From an uncultured Lachnospiraceae bacterium (GTDB taxonomy: Bacteria > Bacillota > Clostridia > Lachnospirales > Lachnospiraceae), in assembly GCA_910586705.1 (NCBI GenBank), contig CAJUJK010000007.1:62001-126000 (forward strand): a DNA stretch of 64,000 nt, in the 5' to 3' direction. Made by a program: the position numbers and the translations under genes. The notes beneath the pieces are model-generated. The model did no database searches and had not been told where the DNA came from. It saw only the letters and a program-made list of their open reading frames with translations. Shown one piece after another: positions 42,579 to 51,560 of the stretch (the stretch's first letter is position 1; the number at the start of each line of letters is the position of its first letter).

Positions 42579-43007
42579 CTATGTTTCCACGATCTCATCA
42601 ACGTCCGCCACAGGCTCCCGCAGCCCCTCAATCACGATCCCCTGTCTCTCTGCATAGTCCCAGAGCGCCGCATGGATCGCCTCCTCCGCCAGAAGGGAAC
42701 AGTGCACCTTCACCGGCGGCAGACCGTCCAGCGCCTCCATCACCGCCTTATTCGTCACCTGTAAAGCCTCTTCCACAGTCTTTCCCTTCACCAGCTCCGT
42801 CGCCATGCTGCTGGTCGCCACCGCCGCGCCGCAGCCGAATGTCTTAAACTTTACATCCCGTATGACCCCTGCCTCGTCCACATCCAGATAGATGCGCATG
42901 ATATCGCCGCACTTGGCGTTGCCCACCGTGCCGACGCCGCTGGGATTTTCTATTTCCCCCATATTCCGGGGATTGTTAAAATGATCCATCACTTTTTCAC
43001 TGTACAT
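42579..43007 (-). CDS. nifU: Iron-sulfur cluster assembly scaffold, NifU/IscU-like
   Basis: A 142-residue scaffold on which 2Fe-2S clusters are assembled before transfer to target proteins. The three conserved cysteines are Cys33 (AKCGD, with Asp35), Cys59 (FGCGAA) and Cys103 (HCSLL). Only the IscU-like N-terminal NifU domain is present. The ATG at 43007 is chosen because the family begins MYSEKVMDHF; a longer frame has no support. It lies 62 bases downstream of nifS, the cysteine desulfurase that supplies its sulfur. Confidence 0.95.
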   Translation of the reverse strand: MYSEKVMDHFNNPRNMGEIENPSGVGTVGNAKCGDIMRIYLDVDEAGVIRDVKFKTFGCGAAVATSSMATELVKGKTVEEALQVTNKAVMEALDGLPPVKVHCSLLAEEAIHAALWDYAERQGIVIEGLREPVADVDEIVET

Positions 43008-43068
43008 TTTTCTCTCTGCCTTTCCTCTGTCTGCCATTTTCCTTCTTACATCTGCACCGCAGTACAGC

Positions 43069-44247
43069 TCAATTCCGCTTCGCATAATCCTCATACAACG
43101 GCGACATGTCCCGCAGCCGCCCGACGATCTCCTTCAACGCCTCCACGGTTCTGTCCAGTTCCTCTCTCGTGTTTTCCGCTGAAAGCGTCAGCCGGAGCGA
43201 CCCGTGGGCGATCTCATGTGGCAAGCCGATGGCGAGAAGCACATGGGACGGATCCAGCGCCCCCGAGGTGCACGCCGACCCGCTGGAGCCGCAGATGCCC
43301 CGCTGGTCCAGCAAAATAAGCAGGGACTCCCCCTCTATAAACCGGAAACAGAAATGGGCGTTGCCCGGAAGCCTTTCCTGCCTGTGCCCGTTCAGCCTCG
43401 TATACGGAATCTCCGCCAGCACCCGGTCAATCAGATAATCCCGCAGAGCCGTTTCCCTTGCCGCTCTTTCCTGCATGGTCTCTCCCGCCAGAGCCGCCGC
43501 CTTCCCAAATCCCACGATACCGGGCACATTCAAAGTGCCCGCACGCCTCCCTCTCTCCTGCGCGCCGCCGTGGATGAGCGGCTGCAGCCGCACGTTTTCC
43601 CGGATATAGAGAATCCCTACGCCCTTCGGACCGTACAGCTTGTGCCCGCTGGCGGAAAGCAGGTCAATGTGCATCTCCTCCATATGCAAGGGCACATGTC
43701 CATATGCCTGCACCGCGTCCGTGTGGAAGAGAATCCCCCGCGCGTGGGCGATCTCCCCGATCTTTGCAACCGGCTGGATGGTGCCGATCTCATTGTTTGC
43801 CGCCATCACGGAGATCAGTGTGGTGTCCGGGCGGATCGCCTTTTCCAGCGCCTCCGGCGAAACCATCCCCTCCCCGTCCACATCCAGATACGTCACCTCA
43901 TACCCGTGCTTTTCCAGATATTCACAGGTGTGCAGCACGGCATGGTGCTCGATCTTACTCGTGATTATGTGCCTGCCTTTCTCCGAAAGCCCTTCCGCCA
44001 CGGCGCGGACCGCCCAGTTGTCGGACTCGCTGCCGCCCGCCGTAAAATAAATTTCGTTCGGCTTGGCGCCGATGAGTGCCGCCGCCCGCTCTCTGGCAAC
44101 TCCCACCGCCTTCTTCGCCTCTCCCGCAAAACTGTAAATGGCGGACGGGTTCGCGTAGGTTTCCCGGAAATAGGGCAGCATCTCCTGCAATACCTCCTCG
44201 GATACCCGTGTGGTTGCCGCATTGTCCAAATAAATTCTTTCGCTCAT
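43069..44247 (-). CDS. nifS: Cysteine desulfurase, NifS/IscS family
   Basis: A 392-residue PLP enzyme that takes sulfur from cysteine. Lys203 in SASGHKLYGPKG binds PLP, His101 in SKIEHHAV is the ring-stacking His, and the active-site loop GSSGSACTSG carries Cys326. The longer mobile loop is characteristic of class I desulfurases. GGAG nine bases upstream supports the ATG at 44247. It precedes nifU in a two-gene unit. No IscR-type regulator gene is adjacent, but its promoter overlaps a palindrome. Confidence 0.96.
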   Translation of the reverse strand: MSERIYLDNAATTRVSEEVLQEMLPYFRETYANPSAIYSFAGEAKKAVGVARERAAALIGAKPNEIYFTAGGSESDNWAVRAVAEGLSEKGRHIITSKIEHHAVLHTCEYLEKHGYEVTYLDVDGEGMVSPEALEKAIRPDTTLISVMAANNEIGTIQPVAKIGEIAHARGILFHTDAVQAYGHVPLHMEEMHIDLLSASGHKLYGPKGVGILYIRENVRLQPLIHGGAQERGRRAGTLNVPGIVGFGKAAALAGETMQERAARETALRDYLIDRVLAEIPYTRLNGHRQERLPGNAHFCFRFIEGESLLILLDQRGICGSSGSACTSGALDPSHVLLAIGLPHEIAHGSLRLTLSAENTREELDRTVEALKEIVGRLRDMSPLYEDYAKRN

Positions 44248-44300
44248 GTCTTCAGTCTCCATTTATATATTATTCCTATCGGTTTACTATTCTATTGGGT

Positions 44301-44331
44301 ATTATAACAGGCTTGCAGAAAACTGCAAGCC
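44301..44331 (-). promoter_or_regulatory. nifS promoter overlapped by a perfect palindrome
   Basis: On the minus strand TTGCAG (44328-44323), 16 bases, extended -10 TG-T-TATAAT (TATAAT 44306-44301). The palindrome GGCTTGCAG (44310-44318)/CTGCAAGCC (44323-44331) with a 4-base spacer covers the -35 and the spacer, an ideal repressor site. Confidence 0.55.
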
Positions 44332-44634
44332 CCAATGTTTTAATGCTGTTCTGAAACTTAGAAACTAAAGATAGAACCTACGTATCTGTTAAGTAGAAAA
44401 TATGCTTTTCATTACTATAACACAGGCCGGGCGGCTATTTGCATAGCCGCCCGTATCCTATCCCCTTTTACACTGTACCCAGTGCTTATAATGAACGCAG
44501 AAGAAAACTTATGACCCTGAGTGGTCCGCCTTCTTACCGCGACATTACCATGTAATTGTCCAAATCCCCTGTCTCCGGTATAAACCCGAAACATTGGTTT
44601 GTGAATTGTCCCGTCCTCATATCTATCATCTCTG
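44332..44634. other. Non-coding region between nifS and the M56 protease gene
   Basis: Includes a perfect 9-bp hairpin GGGCGGCTA (44429-44437)/TAGCCGCCC (44444-44452), which may end the leftward M56 transcript though it lacks a good T run. No gene recognised. Confidence 0.45.
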
Positions 44635-45993
44635 TCAATGCGGGCATTTCACAAAGATAGTTGTGCTGATCTTTTCACCTCTTATTATATACCCGCACTT
44701 ACTACATCTCTGCGCCCTAAACTCTCTCATTTCACAGCCGCCATTGGAATCTTTGATATGGTCATACAGCGTTCCAGAAACAAAAGTGTGATTACAATGC
44801 GGTTCAATATTTTCGTCTCCCAAAATCGGATAAATATTTCCTTCTTCATCTACAAACTGTTTATCACACAAAATCTCTTGTACACCCTTTACTACCTCCG
44901 CCTCTTTGAACTCCACCACAGTTTCCTCATCCATTTCATTCGGCACAAACAGAAGCGTATCACTTTGTGTTGTCTTTTCTATCTCTTCCTCAGAGACATC
45001 TTCCAATACCTCTAACTGAACCGGCTCCCTATACGCAAACACCGTCATCGAATTTGCAAATGTCAACGCTGCCACCAGTGCCACAGCCGCCGCGCGGTTC
45101 CATTTCTTCTTACTCATCAAGTTTTCCATCCTTTCCTTCATCTTTCGTGCATTGCCTCCAAAGCCGGATTTCCACCGCAGGGAGACATTCTCTTTCTTAT
45201 CTTCCCGCGCCTCATCAATCATCAGGCGCAAATACTCATTCACCTCCGCTTCCGTTTTCTCACACATCACGATCTCATCACAAGAACATTCGCAAACCTG
45301 TTCAAAACTGCTCCGCAGAAACCACACAAGCGGATTGCACCAGTGAATCATCGCCGCCAGCTCCATAAACATTTTCCACAACACATCCATACGTCTGATA
45401 TGTACCAATTCATGCCGTATGAGCAGTTCCGCTCCCCGGCTTGTCGTCGCTCTACTGCAAATTATTACCGGACTGAAAAATCCGAATGTGATGGTGTTCT
45501 CGCCTGCCATCGCCTCATACAGATAAACGCGCTGCATGAGTCCATACTCTTTCTTCAGGCTGTCGAGAAAATCTCTGCATTCCGGCGTCATTGCCATATT
45601 CGCGTATCTGGCTGCCATACGAGCCAGCCGCACATACACAATCAGCCGTATCGCCAGAATAAAACCAATCCCCGACATCCATATGACAGCCGCCGCTGTC
45701 TGCACGCTGGCGTAGATATTCACATGCAATGCGCCTTCGGCATAAACAATGTGATTTCTCCACGACAGCGGTATCTTTGAAATCAACATCTGGCTTTCCG
45801 GCAGAAATAGCCGGAGTATCACCAGATAACACTTCTTCAAATAAGGTAACGGAACAAGATAATACAGAATCGCCACTCTGGCGAGGAGATCAAACAGCCT
45901 TGCACAAACCCTGCGTTTCAGCAGGCACCGCAATAACAGATAAACACCCGTCATCGTGCCGCCGGAAATAGACATGACCACCAGGTATTCCAT
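44635..45993 (-). CDS. M56 family metallopeptidase (BlaR1-like) with C-terminal zinc ribbon
   Basis: A 452-residue membrane protein with four membrane segments and a cytoplasmic gluzincin domain: His194-Glu195-x2-His198 (HELVH) and CDE near 238-240 as the further ligand. After a last membrane segment (about 300-320) the outside part is only about 130 residues, with no penicillin-binding domain. It instead ends in Cys/His pairs (Cys430-x2-Cys433, Cys400, His402 and Cys450) that look like a zinc ribbon. By family it would cleave the BlaI-type repressor encoded just upstream on sensing an outside signal. The signal is not beta-lactam by the usual domain. Confidence 0.85.
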   Translation of the reverse strand: MEYLVVMSISGGTMTGVYLLLRCLLKRRVCARLFDLLARVAILYYLVPLPYLKKCYLVILRLFLPESQMLISKIPLSWRNHIVYAEGALHVNIYASVQTAAAVIWMSGIGFILAIRLIVYVRLARMAARYANMAMTPECRDFLDSLKKEYGLMQRVYLYEAMAGENTITFGFFSPVIICSRATTSRGAELLIRHELVHIRRMDVLWKMFMELAAMIHWCNPLVWFLRSSFEQVCECSCDEIVMCEKTEAEVNEYLRLMIDEAREDKKENVSLRWKSGFGGNARKMKERMENLMSKKKWNRAAAVALVAALTFANSMTVFAYREPVQLEVLEDVSEEEIEKTTQSDTLLFVPNEMDEETVVEFKEAEVVKGVQEILCDKQFVDEEGNIYPILGDENIEPHCNHTFVSGTLYDHIKDSNGGCEMREFRAQRCSKCGYIIRGEKISTTIFVKCPH

Positions 45994-46004
45994 TTCTCTT
46001 TCTC

Positions 46005-46367
46005 CTAGCTGTTCTCCAAAAAATCAATCAGCGCTTTTGCGTCACTATCGGTAATCGAATTTTTCTTTGCGAATGCTGCCACGAAATTACTCAATCTTCC
46101 CGAATAGACATGATCGATCACTGTTTTTATTTGCAGGCAACTATACTCTTCCCTACTATACACAGGTTTCGCAATTCTGTTTTCCCGTTTCACAAGTCCC
46201 TTATTTTCTAACCGGCTCAGAAAAGTATTGAGAGTCTGCCTCTTCCATTCTTTTCCGTCCTCTTCAAACAATGCAAGCAGATCCGCCTGCTTAATTCCCT
46301 CCTCATACTCCCAGAGTTTTTCCATAACCTCCATTTCTGCTGCAGACATGTCATAAATTTTTTTCAT
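46005..46367 (-). CDS. BlaI/MecI/CopY family transcriptional repressor
   Basis: A 120-residue winged-helix repressor. N-terminal MSAAEMEVMEKLWEYEEG and the recognition region TLNTFLSRLENKGLVKRE are diagnostic; the C-terminal part is the dimerisation region normally cleaved by the partner M56 protease. The M56 gene begins 11 bases downstream, so they form one transcription unit. Candidate operators lie immediately upstream. Confidence 0.94.
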   Translation of the reverse strand: MKKIYDMSAAEMEVMEKLWEYEEGIKQADLLALFEEDGKEWKRQTLNTFLSRLENKGLVKRENRIAKPVYSREEYSCLQIKTVIDHVYSGRLSNFVAAFAKKNSITDSDAKALIDFLENS

Positions 46368-46425
46368 GCAATTATTCTCTTATCTTTCCGACTACGGGAA
46401 TACTCCCTTCAGGCTGTTTCTGATG

Positions 46426-46477
46426 GACTATCGCCCGTAGTCAATATTAATATATAATTTTTTGTTCCATATGTCAA
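46426..46477 (-). promoter_or_regulatory. blaI-like promoter with candidate operator
   Basis: On the minus strand TTGACA (46477-46472), 17 bases, TATATT (46454-46449). Just downstream at 46426-46442 is the palindrome GACTA-N7-TAGTC, with ACTA/TAGT halves as in BlaI-family operators. A further GACTACGGG arm at 46390-46398 pairs with CCCGTAGTC at 46434-46442, so two sites may be used. Confidence 0.6.
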
Positions 46478-46507
46478 CTTCATACTACAAATTAAATTAA
46501 ATTGAAT

Positions 46508-48406
46508 TTACGCAGTTATTGCATTTCCTGTATACAACTGATAGTATTTCCCGCGTTCTTCAATCAACTGGTTGTGGGTGCCCCTCTCAATGATGCGCCC
46601 CTGCTCCAGCACCATAATACAGTCGGAGTTCCTGACCGTGGAAAGTCTGTGGGCGATCACAAAGGTGGTTCTGCCCTTCATCAGCTTATCCATACCGTCC
46701 TGCACAATGCGCTCGGTGCGGGTGTCGATGGAGCTGGTCGCCTCGTCCAGAATCAGTACCGGCGGATCGGCAACAGCCGCCCTCGCAATCGCCAGAAGCT
46801 GTCTCTGTCCCTGACTTAAGTTTGCGCCGTCCCCGGAAAGCACAGTGTCATACCCTTCCGGCAGTCTCCTGATAAAGCTGTCCGCGTTTGCCAGTTTCGC
46901 CGCCGCGCGCACTTCCTCGTCGGTGGCGTCCAGTTTTCCGTAGCGGATATTTTCCATCACTGTCCCGGTAAAGAGGTGCGTGTCCTGCAATACGATTCCC
47001 AGCGAGCGGCGCAGGTCGTCCTTCTTAATCTTATTGACATTGATGCCATCGTAACGGATCTTTCCGTCCTGAATGTCATAAAAGCGGTTAATCAGGTTGG
47101 TAATGGTCGTCTTTCCCGCGCCTGTGGAGCCGACAAACGCGATCTTCTGTCCCGGCTCCGCATAGAGCTTCACATCGTGGAGCACCATCTTATCATCAGT
47201 ATACCCGAAATCCACGCCGTCAAAAACCACATCTCCCATAAGTTCTACATAATCCACAGTGTGATCCGCCTGATGCTCGTGTCTCCATGCCCAGCGCCCG
47301 GTGCGCTCCGGCGTCTCCGTAAGCCTGCCGTTCTCCTCCCGCACATTGACCAACGTGACATAACCGTCGTCCACCTCGGATTTTTCATCCAGCATCTTAA
47401 AGATACGCTCCGCGCCCGCCATCGCCATGACGATCGAATTGAACTGCTGACTCACTTGGTTAATGGGCATGTTAAAACTTCTGTTGAAGGTCAGAAAGCT
47501 CGCCAGTTTCCCGAGGGTTAAGCCCGTCGCCCCGGAGAGCGCAAGCGCGCCGCCCACAATGGCGCACACCACATAGCTCACATTTCCAAGCTGCTGGTTC
47601 ACGGGACCCACCACGTTGACCAGATAGTTTGCCCTGTCCGCACTCTCAAAAAGCGCGTCGTTTAACTTCCGGAAGTCCTCGATGTTCTTTTCCTCGTGGT
47701 TGAACACCTTCACTACCTTCTGCCCGTTCATCATCTCCTCGATAAAACCGTTGACCTTACCGAGGTTCGTCTGCTGCTCCAGAAAATAGCGTCCGCTTAA
47801 ACCCGCCACCCTTCTGGTGACCATAAGCATGACCGCAACCATGACAAGTGTCACCACCGTCAGCGGTATACTTAATATTATCATACTGATCAGCACACTG
47901 ACAATAGTAATCGCACTGTTAAACACCTGCGGCATACTCTGGCTGATCATCTGCCGCAGCGTTTCCGTATCGTTTGTGTAGGTTGACATAATATCGCCAT
48001 GCGCGTGTGTGTCGAAATATTTGATGGGAAGCGTCTCCATATGGGAAAACAGATCGTCACGCACATTGCGCAGCGTCCCCTGCGTCACATTGATCATAAT
48101 GCGGTTCCACGCATAAGACGAAATCACACCGATCAGATACAGACACGCCACCCTCGCGATTGCTCCCGCCAGCGGGGAAAAGTCCGGCACATCCTGCGTC
48201 AGCATGGGCTTGATATAATCGTCAATCAGACTCTGGATAAACATGGTGCCCTGCACGTTCGCCAGCACGCTCACAAAAATCAGTACCGCCACAAGCACCA
48301 GATGAAGCCCGTAGCCCTTTGCCACATACCCCATCAAGCGCTTAAACACCTTCCCCGGATTCTCTATTCTCTTTCCACCCTGCATTCTTCCATGTGGTCC
48401 CGGCAT
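46508..48406 (-). CDS. ABC exporter ATP-binding/permease, second subunit of heterodimer
   Basis: A 632-residue type IV ABC exporter half: six membrane segments in the first 320 residues, then an ATPase with Walker A GSTGAGKTTITN, signature NLSQGQRQLLAIARA and Walker B ILDEATSSID with the catalytic Glu intact. A polar insertion (about 355-390, rich in Glu/Arg) separates the two halves. It pairs with the gene at 48406, whose catalytic site is degenerate, giving a BmrCD/YheIH-like heterodimeric multidrug exporter. Its ATG overlaps the partner's TAA stop by one base. Confidence 0.93.
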   Translation of the reverse strand: MPGPHGRMQGGKRIENPGKVFKRLMGYVAKGYGLHLVLVAVLIFVSVLANVQGTMFIQSLIDDYIKPMLTQDVPDFSPLAGAIARVACLYLIGVISSYAWNRIMINVTQGTLRNVRDDLFSHMETLPIKYFDTHAHGDIMSTYTNDTETLRQMISQSMPQVFNSAITIVSVLISMIILSIPLTVVTLVMVAVMLMVTRRVAGLSGRYFLEQQTNLGKVNGFIEEMMNGQKVVKVFNHEEKNIEDFRKLNDALFESADRANYLVNVVGPVNQQLGNVSYVVCAIVGGALALSGATGLTLGKLASFLTFNRSFNMPINQVSQQFNSIVMAMAGAERIFKMLDEKSEVDDGYVTLVNVREENGRLTETPERTGRWAWRHEHQADHTVDYVELMGDVVFDGVDFGYTDDKMVLHDVKLYAEPGQKIAFVGSTGAGKTTITNLINRFYDIQDGKIRYDGINVNKIKKDDLRRSLGIVLQDTHLFTGTVMENIRYGKLDATDEEVRAAAKLANADSFIRRLPEGYDTVLSGDGANLSQGQRQLLAIARAAVADPPVLILDEATSSIDTRTERIVQDGMDKLMKGRTTFVIAHRLSTVRNSDCIMVLEQGRIIERGTHNQLIEERGKYYQLYTGNAITA

Positions 48407-50160
48407 TATTCCTCACCTCCTTTTGGTTCATCAAAGTCTCCGCCGCCGTTTGTCTGCGACTCGTAGACCTCCCTGTAAATCTCGTTGTCACGCAGCAGCT
48501 CCTCGTGGGTGCCAAAGCCGTGCACCCGCCCGTCGTCCATGACGATAATGCGGTCCGCGTTCATCACACTCGCCACGCGCTGTGCGATAATCAGCTTCGT
48601 CGTATCGGGAATCTCCTCCGCAAAGGCTCTTCTGATCTTCGCGTCCGTCGCCGTATCCACCGCGCTGGTGGAGTCGTCCAGAATCAGTACCTTCGGCTTC
48701 TTTAAAAGCGCCCTCGCGATGGTGAGACGCTGCCTCTGTCCGCCGGAAACATTGGTGCCGCCCTGCTCTATATAAGTGTGATACCCTTCCGGCATCTTCT
48801 CGATAAATTCATCCGCACAGGCGAGCCTGCACACCCTCCGGCACGCCTCCTCCGTGGCACTCTCGTCGCCCCACCGCAGGTTATCCAGAATCGTGCCCGA
48901 GAAAAGCACATTTTTCTGTAAAACGACAGCAACCTCATTTCTGAGCGTCTCAATGTCATATTCCCTGACATCCCTGTCACCCACAAGCACCGCTCCGTCA
49001 GTTACGTCATAAAGGCGGCTGATCAGATTGACCAGACTGGTCTTTGCGCTGCCGGTGCCACCGATGATACCGATCGTCTCCCCGGCGTGTATTTTCAGGT
49101 TAATGTCATGCAGCACCGCCTCGTTGCTCTCCTTATTGTATACAAAGCGCACATGCTGGAACTCAATATCTCCGCTTGGCACCTCATATACCGGGTTGAC
49201 CGGATTAGTCAGATCACTCTTCTCGGTCAGCACTTCGCAGATACGCTCCGCGCTGGCGATACTCATGCTCATCATCACAAAGATCATCGCCACCATCATC
49301 AGGCTCATCAGAATATTCATGCAGTATGTAAGCAGACTCATCAGCTCGCCCGTGGTCAGCGTGTCCTGCACGATCTGTTTCGCGCCCAGCCAGCTGATCA
49401 GCAGAATACAGCCGTAGACGGTGAACATCATAACCGGCATATTTAACACCACGTGTTTCTCCGCCTTGCTGAAAATATCGTAGATGCCCTGACTTGCCCT
49501 CTTAAACTTCTTCGTCTCGTGGTCTTCCCTGACATAAGCCTTCACCACGCGGATCGCGCTCACGTTCTCCTGCACGGAAGCGTTCAGCTCGTCGTATTTC
49601 GGAAAAGCCTGCTTGAAATATTTCATGGCGCCCCTGATAATGAAGAACAGTACCACGCCCAGGGCGATCACCGCCACCAGATAGATCCCCGCAAGTTCAG
49701 CGTTGATCAGAAAAGCCATCGCCATGGCGCAGACCATGCTGACAGGCGCGCGGAAGCAGATGCGCAGAATCATCTGGTACGCCATCTGCATATTCGTCAC
49801 ATCTGTGGTCAGTCTGGTTACCAGCCCTGCCGTGCTGAATTTGTCAAGACTTGCAAAGGAAAAGGTCTGGATATTCTCGAACATCGCCTGCCTTAAATTC
49901 TTCGCAAATCCTGTGGATGCCCTCGCACCGTATTTGCCGCCCATCACGCCGCAGAAGAGCCCACAGAGCGCCGCTCCCACCATCACCGCTCCGACCACGT
50001 AAATATGCTGCATATTGCCCGCTTCCACACCGTCGTCAATGATGGATGCCATCAGAAAAGGGATCAGCATCTCAAAAACAACTTCCAGAACCATAAAAAC
50101 CGGAGTTATGATGGAAACTTTCTTGTACTCCTTGATTTGTGCCGCAAGGGTTTTAATCAT
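48406..50160 (-). CDS. ABC exporter ATP-binding/permease, first subunit, degenerate catalytic site
   Basis: A 584-residue type IV ABC exporter half with six membrane segments and a C-terminal ATPase. Walker A reads GGTGSAKTSL with Ala in place of the usual Gly, the signature VSGGQRQRLTIARA is intact, and Walker B is LILDDSTSAVD, so Asp replaces the catalytic Glu. This marks it as the non-catalytic partner in a heterodimer. The ATG at 50160 follows AAGGAGG at ideal spacing. Substrate not determinable; drugs or peptides are usual. Confidence 0.93.
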   Translation of the reverse strand: MIKTLAAQIKEYKKVSIITPVFMVLEVVFEMLIPFLMASIIDDGVEAGNMQHIYVVGAVMVGAALCGLFCGVMGGKYGARASTGFAKNLRQAMFENIQTFSFASLDKFSTAGLVTRLTTDVTNMQMAYQMILRICFRAPVSMVCAMAMAFLINAELAGIYLVAVIALGVVLFFIIRGAMKYFKQAFPKYDELNASVQENVSAIRVVKAYVREDHETKKFKRASQGIYDIFSKAEKHVVLNMPVMMFTVYGCILLISWLGAKQIVQDTLTTGELMSLLTYCMNILMSLMMVAMIFVMMSMSIASAERICEVLTEKSDLTNPVNPVYEVPSGDIEFQHVRFVYNKESNEAVLHDINLKIHAGETIGIIGGTGSAKTSLVNLISRLYDVTDGAVLVGDRDVREYDIETLRNEVAVVLQKNVLFSGTILDNLRWGDESATEEACRRVCRLACADEFIEKMPEGYHTYIEQGGTNVSGGQRQRLTIARALLKKPKVLILDDSTSAVDTATDAKIRRAFAEEIPDTTKLIIAQRVASVMNADRIIVMDDGRVHGFGTHEELLRDNEIYREVYESQTNGGGDFDEPKGGEE

Positions 50161-50330
50161 TGTCATTCCTCCTTGAAATATTATGCCATGCAGCGCCCGG
50201 TTCCTCATATCGGTCCCCCTGCGCTGTCCTTCTCAAAATCCGCATGTTTCTATTTTTCTACATTAAAAATTTAATGTCAACGGCTTTCCAAACTTTTCAT
50301 AATTTTTCACAAAATGTTCACAGACAAGCA

Positions 50331-50361
50331 AAAGAGGACCGCCCACCCGGGCAGCCCTCCG
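50331..50361 (-). terminator. Terminator at the end of the sugar module
   Basis: On the minus strand GAGGGCTGCCC-GGGT-GGGCGGTCCTC forms an 11-bp stem with two G-U pairs, followed by TTTTGC. It ends the leftward sugar-transport genes. Confidence 0.75.
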
Positions 50362-50384
50362 CTTTGTTATCTTATATCTTCGTA

Positions 50385-51551
50385 TCAGTCTTTCGTCTTT
50401 TCCTTATTGTTCATAATCTCGAACACAACCGCCGCCAGAAGCACAACACCCTTAACCACCTTCTGCCAGTTCGCGTCGATACCCATAAGGCTCATGCCGA
50501 GGTTGATGACGCCGATCAGGGTCGCGCCGACCACCATGCCGAACACCGTACCAGAACCGCCGTATGCGGACACGCCGCCCACCACGCAGGCGGAGATGGC
50601 GTCCATCTCGTAGTTGGTTCCGGCTGTGGGAGTCGCCGCAGAAAGTCTCGCCATGGTCATCCAACCACTGATCACGGTGAGCACCGCCATATTCAGATAC
50701 GCCAGAAAGAAAATCTTCTTCGTGTCGATACCGGAAAGTCTGGTCGCCTCCACGTTGCCGCCGATGGTGTAGAAATAACGGCCGATCGTGGTTTTGGAGG
50801 TGATAAAGTTATAAATCAGAACGATCACAGCCACCCAGATCAGATTGTTCGGGATACCGCCCGCCTGCGCCAGCTTGAACGCAAACAGCAAAATCACCGC
50901 GCTGACAAGCACACAGCGCACGATCACGCCTGACATACTCTCCGCCTCGTAGCCCTTTTTCACCTTGTCGTTTCTGCTCTTTAACTGTAAGATCACGAAC
51001 AGCACACAGGCGATTACGCCCACCAGCAGGCAGGTGATATTCAGTCCTGCGCCGCCGAAAAGATCGGGTATGCTGCCGTTAAACATCTTGCTGAATCCGT
51101 CCGGCATGGGCGCGATGGTCGCACCGTTTAAGAGCGCCGTACCCCAGCCGCGGAAAGCAAGGTAACCTGCCAGTGTGGCAATCCACGGGGGAATATTGAT
51201 ATATGCGATCAGGAAGCCTTCCACCACGCCGTAGATCACGCCCGCGCCCACCATAAGCAGCATCGCCAGAGGCACCGACATGCCGCCGCGCACCATCATA
51301 TGACCGCCGATCGCGCCGATAAAGCATACAAAGGAACCGACGGAAAGGTCGATGTTACCGCCTGTCAGCATACACATCAGCATACCTGTCGCCAATATGA
51401 ACACATACGCGTTCTGCGCGATCAGCGCCTGAAAACTGGATGCCGCAAACATCTGTCCCTTCGTCATCACCGAGAAGAATATCACGATCAGGACAAGGAC
51501 TATTTTCATGGTATGTTTTCTAAAAATTTCCATTGCTTTATTCATTTTCAT
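50385..51551 (-). CDS. mmsB: Monosaccharide ABC transporter permease (second copy)
   Basis: A 388-residue inner-membrane permease of the ribose/galactose/xylose (BPD_transp_2) family with about ten to eleven membrane segments; LTGGNIDLSVGSFVCF and ISACVVGGVSAYGGSGTVFG are hallmark blocks. It is a paralogue of the gene immediately upstream (51561-52730), sharing order and motifs but clearly diverged. The two may form a permease heterodimer. It is the last gene in the sugar series. The symbol follows the multiple-monosaccharide transporter nomenclature and is by family, not by demonstrated substrate. Confidence 0.88.
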   Translation of the reverse strand: MKMNKAMEIFRKHTMKIVLVLIVIFFSVMTKGQMFAASSFQALIAQNAYVFILATGMLMCMLTGGNIDLSVGSFVCFIGAIGGHMMVRGGMSVPLAMLLMVGAGVIYGVVEGFLIAYINIPPWIATLAGYLAFRGWGTALLNGATIAPMPDGFSKMFNGSIPDLFGGAGLNITCLLVGVIACVLFVILQLKSRNDKVKKGYEAESMSGVIVRCVLVSAVILLFAFKLAQAGGIPNNLIWVAVIVLIYNFITSKTTIGRYFYTIGGNVEATRLSGIDTKKIFFLAYLNMAVLTVISGWMTMARLSAATPTAGTNYEMDAISACVVGGVSAYGGSGTVFGMVVGATLIGVINLGMSLMGIDANWQKVVKGVVLLAAVVFEIMNNKEKTKD

Positions 51552-51560
51552 CCTCCTCCC

